Assembly: GCA_013334525.1 (NCBI GenBank)
Contig: JAAXXK010000023.1
Location: forward strand, 1-39,256
Origin: Chlorobiaceae bacterium
GTDB taxonomy: Bacteria; Bacteroidota; Chlorobiia; Chlorobiales; Chlorobiaceae
DNA length: 39,256 nt
Reading direction: 5' to 3'
The notes beneath the pieces were generated by a model. That model had not been told where the DNA came from. It made no database searches and saw nothing but the letters and a program-made list of their open reading frames with translations. Within the stretch, counting starts at the first letter, position 1. Each line of letters opens with the position of its first letter. Positions 1-8,248 of the stretch are shown piece by piece. A program made the position numbers and the translations under genes.

Positions 1-591
1 CAGCATTCTCTTCACCCAGAACTCCCTGATGTCAAGAACTGCGTCCGGGACGGAGTACCAGAATTTGTACTCTTTCTCCTCGTCTATCTGGAGTGATTCA
101 CGGAACATCCCGGCGACCACGCCGATAATGACCGTTGTTGATGCCGCCATTTCATTTTTCAGCAGAGGAGTCCATGAGCTGCTCCATACCCTGACTCCGA
201 GCATGAACCCCACACTCCACGCCCGGGCTGCACGACGCGCTGAATCCACGTCCGCATAATCGATCCTGTCAGGCAAAGGCCTGTACTCGTCCGGCTCTTC
301 CTGCAACTGGACGACGATCAGCTTCATCAACCTCATCACGATTCCGGTGATCCGGGATTCCTCTTCTGCCGACTGAAATTTGGGGGATGCTCCATTTCCG
401 GAGGTATCCCATACCCAGGCAAGCCATTCGGCCGGTTTTACGATCTCCGGCCCGACTATTATTGCCGTCAGGAATCCATCGAGCGTTTCCAGCTCCATCG
501 GATGCAGCAACCCCGACTCGAAAAGCAGAAACGATTCAAGTCCATCGAGTTCATCGCCGGAAAGCCCCGTATTGCCATCATAATCCACCAT
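1..591 (-). CDS. YecA/UPF0149 (YgfB-like) family protein, partial at left edge
   Basis: This is an open frame of 197 codons with no stop before the window edge, so the C-terminus lies outside. The ATG at 589-591 is preceded by AGGGTG, and an in-frame TAA lies 7 codons upstream. The N-terminal half carries the family hallmark: LESFLLF near residues 18-24, METLDGFLTA-like residues at about 32-43 (MELETLDGFLTAI), then GPEIVKPAEWLAWVW at about 47-61. The remainder is helical, with W-rich segments. Many family members end in a zinc-binding SEC-C motif, which cannot be seen here. The molecular role of YecA/YgfB proteins is poorly defined. The gene lies downstream of, and in the same direction as, tal, but is separated from it by a terminator, so it is probably transcribed alone. 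Confidence 0.75.
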   Translation of the reverse strand, partial: MVDYDGNTGLSGDELDGLESFLLFESGLLHPMELETLDGFLTAIIVGPEIVKPAEWLAWVWDTSGNGASPKFQSAEEESRITGIVMRLMKLIVVQLQEEPDEYRPLPDRIDYADVDSARRAARAWSVGFMLGVRVWSSSWTPLLKNEMAASTTVIIGVVAGMFRESLQIDEEKEYKFWYSVPDAVLDIREFWVKRML

Positions 592-643
592 GCTCTTCAC
601 CCTGAAATGTTAATGATCCGCCGTTCAATCACCACTCCCTTCA

Positions 644-652
644 AACATAACA
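644..652 (-). promoter_or_regulatory. Possible extended -10 promoter for the YecA-family gene
   Basis: On the minus strand TGtTATGTT lies about 50 bases before the YecA-family start and downstream of the tal terminator. It fits an extended -10 element (TGn plus four of six -10 bases), but no good -35 is visible. Weak evidence from pattern only. Confidence 0.25.
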
Positions 653-730
653 TGTTGTAAACCTAAAAATGAAATAGTGCGGACAGGTAAATAGCGCCGG
701 TGTGGCCGCTATGCGGCAAATCAGGGGCAC

Positions 731-762
731 AAAAAAAGGAAGCCGGGTTGCGGCTTCCTTTT
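731..762 (-). terminator. Intrinsic terminator after tal
   Basis: Perfect inverted repeat GGAAGCC / GGCTTCC (738-744 and 752-758) with a 7-base loop, extended by A:T pairs. On the minus strand it is followed by seven T. It lies 27 bases past the tal stop codon. A shorter T run on the other side could also let it work for plus-strand transcripts. Confidence 0.9.
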
Positions 763-788
763 GATAATCGTATGAAACAGGGCGGAAC

Positions 789-1457
789 CTACTTCTTCAT
801 GACGGCGGCGTCTTCCATGAACTTTTTCAGGCCGCTGTCGGTCAGAGGGTGGTTGGCCAGTTGCTTGATGACCGAATAGGGTATGGTTGCGATATCGGCA
901 CCGATCATCGCAGCTTCGATGACGTGCTGCGGATGGCGGACGCTGGCTACGATCACCTCCGTCAGGTAGCCGTAGTTGTCGTACATGGTGACGATCTGCT
1001 CGACAAGGCCCATGCCGTCAGTGCTGATGTCGTCGAGGCGGCCGACGAAGGGGCTGACGTAGTCGGCTCCAGCCTTTGCGGCAAGCAGCGCCTGGTTGGG
1101 CGTGAACACAAGTGTCGCGTTGGTCCTGATCCCCTGGCTTGAAAAGTGCTTGATCGCCTTGAGTCCGTCGATGGTAAGCGGGCACTTGACGACCACGTTT
1201 TCGTGGATCGCCGCAAGGTCCTCGCCCTGGGCGATCATCTCGTCCGCCTTGAGGGTGGTCACTTCAGCGCTTACCGGTCCATCGACTATGGCGCAGATCT
1301 TTGCGATGTGCTCCTTGAAGTCGGTGTAGGTGAAATTGGCCGGGTCGCTGACGATTTTGGCGATCAGAGACGGGTTGGTCGTGACACCGTCAAGCACGCC
1401 AAGTTCGTCGGCGGCGCGAATCTCGTCAAGATTGGCTGTATCGATGAAAAATTTCAT
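789..1457 (-). CDS. tal: Transaldolase, short fructose-6-phosphate-aldolase-like type
   Basis: A 222-residue protein of the short TalB/TalC (MipB) type, cytoplasmic, transferring dihydroxyacetone units in the non-oxidative pentose phosphate pathway. The N-terminus [13 protein letters not shown] and the segment DGVTTNPSL (about 23-31) are diagnostic. The Schiff-base lysine is Lys91 in VVVKCPLT, followed by [20 protein letters not shown] (about 112-131). Length is normal for the family. AGGAGG stands 6 bases before the ATG, an excellent ribosome-binding site. The gene follows the deoxyhypusine-synthase-like gene by 9 bases and is closed by a strong terminator, so the two form an operon. Short transaldolases and fructose-6-phosphate aldolases are hard to tell apart by sequence; in an autotroph, transaldolase is the likelier role. 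Confidence 0.93.
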   Translation of the reverse strand: MKFFIDTANLDEIRAADELGVLDGVTTNPSLIAKIVSDPANFTYTDFKEHIAKICAIVDGPVSAEVTTLKADEMIAQGEDLAAIHENVVVKCPLTIDGLKAIKHFSSQGIRTNATLVFTPNQALLAAKAGADYVSPFVGRLDDISTDGMGLVEQIVTMYDNYGYLTEVIVASVRHPQHVIEAAMIGADIATIPYSVIKQLANHPLTDSGLKKFMEDAAVMKK

Positions 1458-1466
1458 GTTGCCTCC

Positions 1467-2516
1467 TCAGGCGTTGACTGTTTTGCTGTCAAGCATGGCG
1501 TTGAAGTTCCTGGCGATCCTTCCTTCCCAGTTCCTCTTGTGGTAGGCATAGCCTGCGATCAGCGGGAATGCGATCGTCGCTTCGGCGTATACCATCTGTT
1601 CGTAAACCGTATCGACCTTGCCCCATGAGCTCGCCTCTTTCAGGGTGGAGCCGGAAAGTGCGCCATCGCGCTCGTCGGCCACCGTGATCTGCACGGCATA
1701 GGTGTGCATCGATACATCCTCGTAACCGAGTACCTCAGCTGCAACCACGATATCCTGCGTAAAGTTCTTCGGCACACCGCCACCGATCATGAAGATGCCG
1801 GTCCTGTCGTTTTCGATCTTGATTTTTGTCAACTCGCGGAAATCCTTGACCGAGTCGATCGAGACATGGTTGTCCGGGTTATGCCACTGGTGGTGCACCA
1901 GGCCGAAACCTGCCGAGCAGTCCGAGAATGCCGGGCAGAAGATCGGCACGCCCTTTTCGTAGGCCTTGTAGACGATCGAATTTTTATCGTGACCCTTCTC
2001 TTCGATGTAGCGCCCCATCTCGACGATGAATTCGCGGGATGAGTAGGCGCCCGGCTTCATGGAGTTTGCGATGATTGCCGTGGTGTCGTCACAGATGCGA
2101 AGGTCATCCTCGTCGATGTAGGTATCGTAAATGCGGTCTATACTCAGCTCCCTGAGTTCGGAGTCGTCGGCGAACTGGCTGCCTTTGTAGTGCTTGAAGC
2201 CGAGCGCCTCGAAAAAGTCCTGGTCGACGATGTTGGCGCCGGTAGAGACGATGGCATCAACCATGTGGTTGTCGATCATGTCGACAATGACCTGCTTGAG
2301 CCCGGCGCTGATGAGCGATCCGGCAAGGGTCAGGATAACAGCACACTCTTTGTCTTTCTGCATGAGGTCGACGATCGAGGCTGCGCGCGCAAGGTTCCTT
2401 GCCTGAAAAGCCATATCGGCCATCTGCTCGACCATCGGCACAACGTTATGTTTCATAATCTCGATATGCCTGATCGGCTCCTTCAGAAATTCAGCTTTTT
2501 TCATCGATGTATCCAT
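1467..2516 (-). CDS. Deoxyhypusine synthase-like protein (possible homospermidine synthase)
   Basis: A 349-residue member of the deoxyhypusine synthase family, an NAD-dependent aminobutyl transferase using spermidine. Seen: a nucleotide-binding-like segment LTLAGSLISAG (about 63-72), STGANIVDQDFFEALG (about 91-106), GGGVPKNF (about 246-252), and the hallmark EASSWGK ending in Lys300, which corresponds to the lysine forming the enzyme-imine intermediate in eukaryotic enzymes. In eukaryotes and archaea the acceptor is eIF5A, which bacteria lack. Bacterial relatives are therefore suspected to make homospermidine or modify another amine acceptor; which applies here is unknown. AGGAG lies 7 bases before the ATG. 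It starts only 34 bases after the SRP RNA gene and is followed 9 bases later by tal. Confidence 0.85.
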   Translation of the reverse strand: MDTSMKKAEFLKEPIRHIEIMKHNVVPMVEQMADMAFQARNLARAASIVDLMQKDKECAVILTLAGSLISAGLKQVIVDMIDNHMVDAIVSTGANIVDQDFFEALGFKHYKGSQFADDSELRELSIDRIYDTYIDEDDLRICDDTTAIIANSMKPGAYSSREFIVEMGRYIEEKGHDKNSIVYKAYEKGVPIFCPAFSDCSAGFGLVHHQWHNPDNHVSIDSVKDFRELTKIKIENDRTGIFMIGGGVPKNFTQDIVVAAEVLGYEDVSMHTYAVQITVADERDGALSGSTLKEASSWGKVDTVYEQMVYAEATIAFPLIAGYAYHKRNWEGRIARNFNAMLDSKTVNA

Positions 2517-2550
2517 TGGTGACTCCTGTGCCGTTATTTTTGCAAATAAA

Positions 2551-2657
2551 AAAAGGAGAGCAAGCTGACTATATCACACACTCACATTGCCGGATGCTGC
2601 TTCCTTCCGGACCTGACATGGTTGGGCAAGAGAATGTTGTATAGGACTTACTCTCCT
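2551..2657 (-). ncRNA. ffs: Signal recognition particle RNA, small bacterial type (4.5S)
   Basis: The minus strand carries the universally conserved SRP domain IV core GGUCCGGAAGGAAGCAGC (2596-2613), which binds Ffh. The outer ends pair: AGGAGAG at 2651-2657 with CUCUCCU at 2554-2560, extended by further pairs, giving the single long hairpin of a roughly 107-nt small SRP RNA. Seven T directly after the 3' arm (2548-2554) act as the terminator tail. There is no Alu domain. The RNA scaffolds Ffh for co-translational membrane targeting. Exact ends are estimated from the pairing. Confidence 0.95.
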
Positions 2658-2663
2658 AAATGG

Positions 2664-2692
2664 GTCTGTTTTTATTGACTGACGCAATTAAA
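2664..2692 (-). promoter_or_regulatory. Candidate promoter of ffs
   Basis: On the minus strand TTGTTT and TAAAAA are separated by 17 bases and end about 7 bases before the estimated 5' end of the SRP RNA. The spacing is ideal; the -10 match is modest. Inference from position and consensus only; coordinates are approximate. Confidence 0.35.
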
Positions 2693-2759
2693 AACAAGTT
2701 GACTAATATAGCGTTCTGAAAACAAAAAACAAAAACAATGCTTTTATCTTTGTCGCAAC

Positions 2760-2768
2760 TGTTATAAC
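2760..2768 (+). promoter_or_regulatory. Candidate extended -10 promoter of trpS
   Basis: TGtTATAAC is an extended -10 element with five of six consensus bases. It would start transcription near 2775, giving a leader of about 72 bases before the trpS ATG. No strong -35 is seen at the expected place, which is normal for extended -10 promoters. Confidence 0.4.
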
Positions 2769-2794
2769 TTCGAAAGCAAGTAAAGGATAGAGCC

Positions 2795-2822
2795 TGAAAA
2801 CAGCGTCCCATGGGCGTTTTCA
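2795..2822 (+). repeat. Inverted repeat in the trpS leader
   Basis: TGAAAAC (2795-2801) and GTTTTCA (2816-2822) form a perfect 7-bp stem around a 14-base loop that holds the palindrome CCCATGGG. It ends 24 bases before the trpS start, close to the ribosome-binding site. It has no T tail, so it is not a terminator. A role in translation control is possible but not shown. Confidence 0.4.
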
Positions 2823-2846
2823 AGACAAGACACGAAACAGGGCGAC

Positions 2847-3881
2847 ATGTCGACACAAAGAATTTTAAGCGGAATGCGGCCGACCGGCAGGTTGCATCTC
2901 GGTCATTATACGGGTGCACTCGAGAACTGGATCGAACAGCAGAACCTCCTTCAGCCTGACGGCAGCCGGGCATACGAGACCTGCTTCCTGATAGCCGATT
3001 ACCACAACCTCACCACCTCGCTCGATACCGGCAGCATTTACGAAAACACCATCGACATGCTTGTCGACTGGCTGGCCGCAGGGGTCGATCCGGAGAAAAG
3101 CCCGGTTTTCAGGCAGTCGCAGGTCAAGGAGCACGCCGAGCTGTTCCTGATCTTCGCCATGCTGATCACCACCGCCCGACTCGAGAGGAACCCGACACTG
3201 AAGGAGCAGGTTCGCGACCTGAACATGGACTCCCTGGTCTACGGGCACCTCGGCTACCCCGTGCTGCAGGCGGCGGACATCCTCCTGTACAAAGGCAATG
3301 TGGTGCCTGTAGGTGAAGACCAGATCCCCCACGTGGAGATCACCCGGGAGATCGCCAGGAAATTCAACAGCCAATACCAGCACCCGGTCATCGGGGATGT
3401 TTTTCCTGAACCCGCCCCGAAAATAACGAAGTTTTCGCGCCTCGTCGGCCTGGACGGCAAGGCCAAAATGTCAAAGTCTCTCGGCAATACGATCCTGTTG
3501 AGCGACACTCCGGAGGAGACCTGGGCTAAAATGCGCAATGCCGTGACCGACACACAGAAAGTCAGGAGAAACGATCCCGGCAGACCCGAAGTCTGCCTTG
3601 TTTACAGCTACCACCAGAAATTCTCCAAACCGGAAGAGCTCTCTTCGATTGAGCAGGGATGTCGCTCTGGGGCACTGGGTTGTGTTGACTGCAAAAAGAT
3701 GTGTGCCGCAAACATTTCCGGGGAACTCGCTCCAATGCTCGAAAAACGCCGCTATTACGAAGCTCGTCCCGACCTGGTTCGCCAGATCCTGCACGACGGT
3801 GAAACAAAGGCACGCCGGATAGCCCAGGCAACCATGACTGAAGTCAGGCAGGCAATGCATCTCGGGGAGCCTGCAGCATGA
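2847..3881 (+). CDS. trpS: Tryptophanyl-tRNA synthetase
   Basis: A 344-residue class Ic aminoacyl-tRNA synthetase charging tRNA-Trp with tryptophan, cytoplasmic, of normal bacterial length. The Rossmann fold opens with SGMRPTGRLHLGHYTG (8-23), in which HLGH is the HIGH motif. KMSKS is at 207-211 (GKAKMSKSLGNTI). AADILLYKG and PVGEDQIPHVEITREIA in between are typical of TrpRS tryptophan- and ATP-site segments. The start is supported by AGGGCG 4 bases upstream. The stop overlaps the start of the next gene as ATGA, so trpS, the HAD phosphatase and argS form an operon. Confidence 0.97.
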   Translation: MSTQRILSGMRPTGRLHLGHYTGALENWIEQQNLLQPDGSRAYETCFLIADYHNLTTSLDTGSIYENTIDMLVDWLAAGVDPEKSPVFRQSQVKEHAELFLIFAMLITTARLERNPTLKEQVRDLNMDSLVYGHLGYPVLQAADILLYKGNVVPVGEDQIPHVEITREIARKFNSQYQHPVIGDVFPEPAPKITKFSRLVGLDGKAKMSKSLGNTILLSDTPEETWAKMRNAVTDTQKVRRNDPGRPEVCLVYSYHQKFSKPEELSSIEQGCRSGALGCVDCKKMCAANISGELAPMLEKRRYYEARPDLVRQILHDGETKARRIAQATMTEVRQAMHLGEPAA

Positions 3882-4591
3882 GCCTCCTCATAACCCCACC
3901 AGCCATCGGGTGCAAGGCATTCATTTTCGACATGGACGGAGTGCTGATTGACAACATGAAGATGCACGCCCAGTCCTGGGTGAACCTTTTCAGCGATTAC
4001 GGATTGCAGGGACTCGACCCCGACCGTTACCTTGTCGAAACCGCAGGAATGAAAGGACTCGACGTCCTGCGCTATTTTCTCGATCCGTCGATCTCGGTCG
4101 AAGATGCCGAACGCCTCACCGAACTCAAGGACATCCTCTATCGGGTCATGAACCGTGACGCCATCCTGCCGATGCCGGGACTGGCCGAGTTTCTCGACCG
4201 CGCCTTCACCAACGGCATCAGGCTCGGCATCGGCACGGGCGCCGGACCGAAAAATATCGCCTATATCCTTGAGCTTCTCGATATGGAGTCCCGGTTCCAG
4301 GCCATTGTCGGCGCCCATCAGGTCAGCCACGGCAAACCTCATCCCGAAACATTCCTCAAGGCAGCCCAACTGCTTGGCGCCGAACCGGCCTCGTGCATCG
4401 TTTTTGAAGATGCGTTGCCGGGTGTAGAGGCGGCGGCCGCGGCCGGCATGAGCTGCATAGCCGTCACAACGACCAACCGGCCCGATGCGTTTGCGCATTT
4501 CGACAATGTGATCAAAACCATCGACGATTTTGCCGGACTCAGGCCGGAGGAGCTTCACGCTCTCTCCGACAGCGTAAAAACAATGTCATAA
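3878..4591 (+). CDS. HAD-superfamily hydrolase, beta-phosphoglucomutase/phosphatase-like
   Basis: A 237-residue haloacid dehalogenase-type protein. Motif I is [11 protein letters not shown] with the nucleophile Asp18 and the acid Asp20. An alpha-helical cap follows (about 29-95), then motif II GIGTGAG (about 112-118), the motif III lysine in [10 protein letters not shown] (about 151-160), and motif [18 protein letters not shown] (about 176-191). The layout is that of subfamily I cap C1 enzymes: phosphoglycolate phosphatase, beta-phosphoglucomutase and sugar-phosphate phosphatases. The substrate cannot be told from the sequence. It overlaps trpS by 4 bases (ATGA) and precedes argS by 10 bases, so it is co-transcribed with two tRNA synthetases; no functional link is known to me. 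Confidence 0.88.
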   Translation: MSLLITPPAIGCKAFIFDMDGVLIDNMKMHAQSWVNLFSDYGLQGLDPDRYLVETAGMKGLDVLRYFLDPSISVEDAERLTELKDILYRVMNRDAILPMPGLAEFLDRAFTNGIRLGIGTGAGPKNIAYILELLDMESRFQAIVGAHQVSHGKPHPETFLKAAQLLGAEPASCIVFEDALPGVEAAAAAGMSCIAVTTTNRPDAFAHFDNVIKTIDDFAGLRPEELHALSDSVKTMS

Positions 4592-4601
4592 CGGGAACCC
4601 G

Positions 4602-6257
4602 ATGCGAGCTTTTTTCATCCCTTTCATCCAGGATGCCCTGCGTTCTGCAGCCATAGAGACCGACAAGGATATCCTGATCGAAAAACCGACTGAAAAGAAA
4701 TTCGGTGATTTTTCCACCAATATCGCACTCCTGCTTGCCAAGGAGCTTAAACGCAGTCCGAGGGATCTGGCAGCAGAACTCATCGGTCTCCTCTCCTTCC
4801 CGGCCGGAACGGTCTTGAAATGTGATGTTGCCGGACCGGGCTTCATCAATTTCCATCTCGACTCCTCATTTATTATGCGCACGGTCAGGGATGTGATGAC
4901 CGAAGGCGATGCTTTCGGCAGCAGCCCTGTCGGCAAAGGGCAGCGCGCCATCGTTGAGTATGTCAGCGCAAACCCGACCGGCCCACTGACTGTAGGGCGC
5001 GGCCGTGGCGGCGTACTCGGGGATTGTATCGCAAACCTCCTCGATACACAGGGCTACGATGTCCAGCGGGAGTACTACTTCAACGATGCCGGCCGACAGA
5101 TGCAGATTCTGGCCGAATCGGTGAGGTACCGCTATCTCGAACAGTGCGGCATAGCCGTGGATTTCCCTGAAACCCATTATCAGGGCGACTATATCGGCAA
5201 TATCGCCGAGACGCTGTTCATTGAGCATGGCAACGGGCTGGCTTCGATCGATAACCTTGCCATCTTCAAGGAGACCGCCGAAGGCATCATCTTCGATTCC
5301 ATCCGGAAAACCCTTGCAAGGCTTTCGATCACCCACGACTCATTCTTCAACGAGCATACCCTATACAGGGCCGGGGAGGGGGGCATATCTCCCAACCAGG
5401 CGGTCATTGAGGCTCTGGACGCAAAAGGGTTCATTTCGATTTACGACAGCGCCACATGGTTCCTGACCACGAAGCTCGGGCAGGAAAAGGACAAGGTGCT
5501 CATCAAGTCGTCCGGCGACCCGAGTTACCGGCTTCCCGACATCGCCTACCATGTCACCAAGTTCAATCGCGGCTTCTCGCTGATGGTAAACGTTTTCGGC
5601 GCTGACCATATCGACGAATATCCCGATGTGAACGAGGCCCTGAAGATTCTCGGATACGATACCGGCAGGATCAGGGTGGCCATCAACCAGTTCGTCACGA
5701 CCACCGTTGGCGGCCAGACCATCAAGATGTCTACCCGAAAGGGGAATGCCGACCTCCTCGACGACCTGATCGATGACGTCGGTGCGGATGCAACCCGCCT
5801 ATTCTTCATCATGAGAAGCAAAGACTCGCACCTCAATTTCGACGTCGACCTGGCAAAAAAACAGTCGAAGGACAACCCTGTCTTTTATCTCCAGTACGCT
5901 CACGCAAGGGTATGCAGCCTGATGAGAATGGCCGACAAGGAGGTCGGGTTCAAAGCGGATTCTGCAACTGGCCAGGCACTTGCCATCCTTGACAGCGAGG
6001 TGGAGATCGAGCTTGGCTCTGCCCTGCTTGATTATCCTGACGTCATCCAGTCATGCCTGCGCTTCCTCGAACCCCAGAAAATGGTCGAGTACCTGCACGA
6101 TGTCGCCGAGCTGTACCACAAGTTTTACCATGAGTGCCCTATACTCAAGGCTGATCCGGAAATTCGCACGGCACGACTGGAGCTCTCGCTCTGCGTTCGC
6201 CAGGTACTGCGCAACGGATTCACCATCCTTGGCATTTCCGCCCCTGAGTCGATGTAA
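4602..6257 (+). CDS. argS: Arginyl-tRNA synthetase with altered HIGH motif
   Basis: A 551-residue class I synthetase that charges tRNA-Arg. In order: an N-terminal additional domain with [15 protein letters not shown] (28-42), the catalytic segment [11 protein letters not shown] (119-129), a KMSKS-type loop KMSTRKG (375-381), and the helical anticodon-binding domain with [15 protein letters not shown] (about 425-439). The HIGH signature, normally H-x-G-H, reads T130-V-G-R133 here, so both histidines are replaced, while the following GRGG is kept. The rest of the protein is full length and well conserved, so I take it as functional. GGGA lies upstream of the ATG. It is third in the trpS operon and runs convergently into nadD with 24 bases between. 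Confidence 0.95.
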   Translation: MRAFFIPFIQDALRSAAIETDKDILIEKPTEKKFGDFSTNIALLLAKELKRSPRDLAAELIGLLSFPAGTVLKCDVAGPGFINFHLDSSFIMRTVRDVMTEGDAFGSSPVGKGQRAIVEYVSANPTGPLTVGRGRGGVLGDCIANLLDTQGYDVQREYYFNDAGRQMQILAESVRYRYLEQCGIAVDFPETHYQGDYIGNIAETLFIEHGNGLASIDNLAIFKETAEGIIFDSIRKTLARLSITHDSFFNEHTLYRAGEGGISPNQAVIEALDAKGFISIYDSATWFLTTKLGQEKDKVLIKSSGDPSYRLPDIAYHVTKFNRGFSLMVNVFGADHIDEYPDVNEALKILGYDTGRIRVAINQFVTTTVGGQTIKMSTRKGNADLLDDLIDDVGADATRLFFIMRSKDSHLNFDVDLAKKQSKDNPVFYLQYAHARVCSLMRMADKEVGFKADSATGQALAILDSEVEIELGSALLDYPDVIQSCLRFLEPQKMVEYLHDVAELYHKFYHECPILKADPEIRTARLELSLCVRQVLRNGFTILGISAPESM

Positions 6258-6281
6258 ATGATGATCTGAAAGCAGGTCGGC

Positions 6282-6866
6282 TCAGTGGTAAAGCCCGCGC
6301 GATGCAATGTATGCTGCGATCGATTGTGGAACGAGATGGGTGACAGCCTGGCCGGCGGCAATAAGGGCCCTGACGGCTGTGGCGGAAACGGGCATGTCGA
6401 ATTCGTGAATTAGTGCCTGCGGAAGGGTTATATCCGAATCCTGGCCTTCCGCACTGAAGCCAGACCTGCCGAAAACAGCTATTCGACAAAGAGAGGCAAT
6501 TTCAGCGGGCGATTTCCAGCTATGCATCTGCCGGTAACTATCCTCCCCTACAAGAAGCACCAGTTCAGCACCCGGATGGGCATCACCAACGTGGCGAAGC
6601 AGATCAATGGTGTATGAAGCCCCCGGCTGGCAGAGCTCCCACCCGCTCACCTCGACAATTGATCCCGTGGAGTTTAATTCTGCGGCAAGAAGGCGCGCCA
6701 TCATTGCCCGATCATCGTCCGGAGCATCCGATGGCGCCTTGAAAGGATTTTTCGATACCGATATGATCAGCCGGTCAAGGCCGAGAAGTTCCCTGGCCAG
6801 CAGGCACAGGGCCAGATGCCCGTTATGCGGTGGGTCGAAGCTCCCACCGAATAGCCCGAGACGCAC
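6282..6866 (-). CDS. nadD: Nicotinate-nucleotide adenylyltransferase
   Basis: A 194-residue cytoplasmic nucleotidyltransferase joining ATP and nicotinate mononucleotide to form deamido-NAD in NAD biosynthesis. The N-terminal signature GGSFDPPHNGH (7-17) contains the two catalytic histidines, and the C-terminal SATAVR (161-166) is the ISSTxxR-type phosphate-binding motif in slightly altered form. Length is normal. The start is GTG at 6864-6866, sharing its G with the TAG stop of bamD, so translation is coupled to the upstream gene. Confidence 0.94.
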   Translation of the reverse strand: MRLGLFGGSFDPPHNGHLALCLLARELLGLDRLIISVSKNPFKAPSDAPDDDRAMMARLLAAELNSTGSIVEVSGWELCQPGASYTIDLLRHVGDAHPGAELVLLVGEDSYRQMHSWKSPAEIASLCRIAVFGRSGFSAEGQDSDITLPQALIHEFDMPVSATAVRALIAAGQAVTHLVPQSIAAYIASRGLYH

Positions 6867-7792
6867 TATTTTTTGGTCTGGCGTGAGTTTGAAAAGTTGT
6901 CCATGACCTTTTTGTAGGCAACTTCAACCTTTTTGCTCTTGTCGGGATAAAGCTGCTGGAACTGTTCGATCGCCTGGCGCGCCTCGAACCATTTATGCCT
7001 TTTGATATCCATATCGATTTTTCCCAGCCATGCAGGTTCAAGCCATTTTGTATCAGGGTAGAGTGCAATGACCTGATCGTAAAAAATGACGGCTGAACGG
7101 TACTTCTTGAGTTTTACATACTGCTGGGCTATGGCGATCCTGTTATGGCCAAGCTTCTCCCTGAGCACCGGAATGGCTGCCGTGCAGTAGCTCGAGGGCG
7201 ACTGACGGGAGAGGTCTGCCATTGCCGAGGCATATTTGGCCTTGTAGGCAACGTTATTGGGATTTACTTTCAGCAATTCCCTGTAGGTATCGACATCGCT
7301 GGCAAGCTGTTCAGATTCCTGGGCCGGATACTGGTCGAGATATGTCTGGAATTCGTTGATGGCCTTGAACGTATACTCCTGGTCAAGCTCATGCATGGGA
7401 GACATCTTTTCGTAAGACCTTGCGAGCTGATACTGGGCGTCTTTTGAATATGGGGAATCCGGCGTCTGCTGAAGCAGCCGGCGATAAATATCTGCAGAAA
7501 GAAGGTATTGCCTCGAAAGGAAATAGGCCTCCGCCAGCGAGTGCAGCACATCATCTTCCAGGTCGGTCGCCCTGGTGGAAAACATCATCGGTTCGAGCCG
7601 CAATATCGCCTTGTCGTACTTTCTCCTGGAGATCAGGTCTGTAGCATCCTTGTAGCGTTTTTCAACCGGAATAACCTCAGCGGTGCGGCTGGATGCTGAC
7701 TTTGAAGATCCGCAGGACGAAAGCAGCAGTACGAGACAGATCAAACCGGGCACAAACGAAAGCACTGGTTTTTTTATGACCGATTGAAACAT
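6866..7792 (-). CDS. bamD: Outer membrane assembly lipoprotein BamD (YfiO-like)
   Basis: A 308-residue lipoprotein: basic start, hydrophobic stretch and lipobox LLSSC with the acylated Cys at about 27, then a low-complexity linker. The body is TPR-like helices: YKDATDLISRRKYDKAI, SLAEAYFLSRQYLLSADIY, QYQLARSYEKM, IAIAQQYVKLKKYRSAVIFY. This is the YfiO/BamD arrangement of the periplasmic-side lipoprotein that helps BamA fold beta-barrel proteins. I chose the ATG at 7792 because AAGGGAG lies 7 bases upstream and the signal peptide begins there; an in-frame upstream start at 7834 would add 14 residues before the signal. Its stop overlaps the nadD start. Other TPR lipoproteins are possible, but the pattern fits BamD well. 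Confidence 0.82.
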   Translation of the reverse strand: MFQSVIKKPVLSFVPGLICLVLLLSSCGSSKSASSRTAEVIPVEKRYKDATDLISRRKYDKAILRLEPMMFSTRATDLEDDVLHSLAEAYFLSRQYLLSADIYRRLLQQTPDSPYSKDAQYQLARSYEKMSPMHELDQEYTFKAINEFQTYLDQYPAQESEQLASDVDTYRELLKVNPNNVAYKAKYASAMADLSRQSPSSYCTAAIPVLREKLGHNRIAIAQQYVKLKKYRSAVIFYDQVIALYPDTKWLEPAWLGKIDMDIKRHKWFEARQAIEQFQQLYPDKSKKVEVAYKKVMDNFSNSRQTKK

Positions 7793-8056
7793 AGACACTC
7801 CCTTGAACCAGGTGAATAAAAGATGGAATACCAATCATTTGCCGTCAGACAGACCGGGGAACCAACAGAAACTGATACACTCCCGAAGATACTCATACGA
7901 CTCTAATTCAGGCGTGATACATCAGCATAACATAATATCGTCTTGTTACCGTTCATTACCGTCGATGCGGCTTATAATAATAACGCGAGCCGATAAATGA
8001 ACCACAACTCCAGAACAACAATTTATTACAGGTCATTCCGGGATAAAATAATTTCG
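7793..8056. other. AT-rich intergenic region between tRNA-Ala and bamD
   Basis: This 264-base stretch shows no convincing open frame. It should hold the bamD promoter on the minus strand; several AT-rich -10-like words occur (for example around 7970-7985), none with a clear partner. Nothing else is recognised. Confidence 0.5.
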
Positions 8057-8129
8057 TGGAGCTTAGGGGAGTCGAACCCCTGACCTTCTCATTGCGAACG
8101 AGACGCTCTACCAACTGAGCTAAAGCCCC
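8057..8129 (-). tRNA. tRNA-Ala, anticodon CGC
   Basis: On the minus strand a full 73-base cloverleaf: acceptor GGGGCTT/AAGCTCC with the G3-U70 pair that identifies alanine tRNAs, D-arm AGCTCAGTTGGTAGAGC, anticodon stem TCTCG/TGAGA around the loop TTCGCAA (anticodon CGC, reading GCG), T-arm AGGGG-TTCGACT-CCCCT, and discriminator A. CCA is not encoded. Confidence 0.97.
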
Positions 8130-8143
8130 GGCATGTCATTGAA

Positions 8144-8172
8144 ATGTTACAAATTTTCAACGATGGGCACAA
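8144..8172 (-). promoter_or_regulatory. Candidate promoter of tRNA-Ala
   Basis: On the minus strand TTGTGC (8167-8172) and TAACAT (8144-8149) are 17 bases apart, ending 14 bases before the mature tRNA. Spacing and position fit a housekeeping promoter; the match is moderate. Confidence 0.4.
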
Positions 8173-8193
8173 TATAAACCTTTTCATGTACAC

Positions 8194-8222
8194 AAAAAAA
8201 GCCTGCAACTCGGCAGGCTTTT
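8194..8222 (-). terminator. Intrinsic terminator at the end of the atp operon
   Basis: Perfect stem GCCTGC/GCAGGC (8201-8206, 8213-8218), lengthened by A:T pairs, with a 6-base loop and seven T on the minus strand. It lies 27 bases after the atpH stop, closes the operon, and separates it from tRNA-Ala. Confidence 0.92.
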
Positions 8223-8248
8223 ATAAGATATCATATACATGGCTGAAC

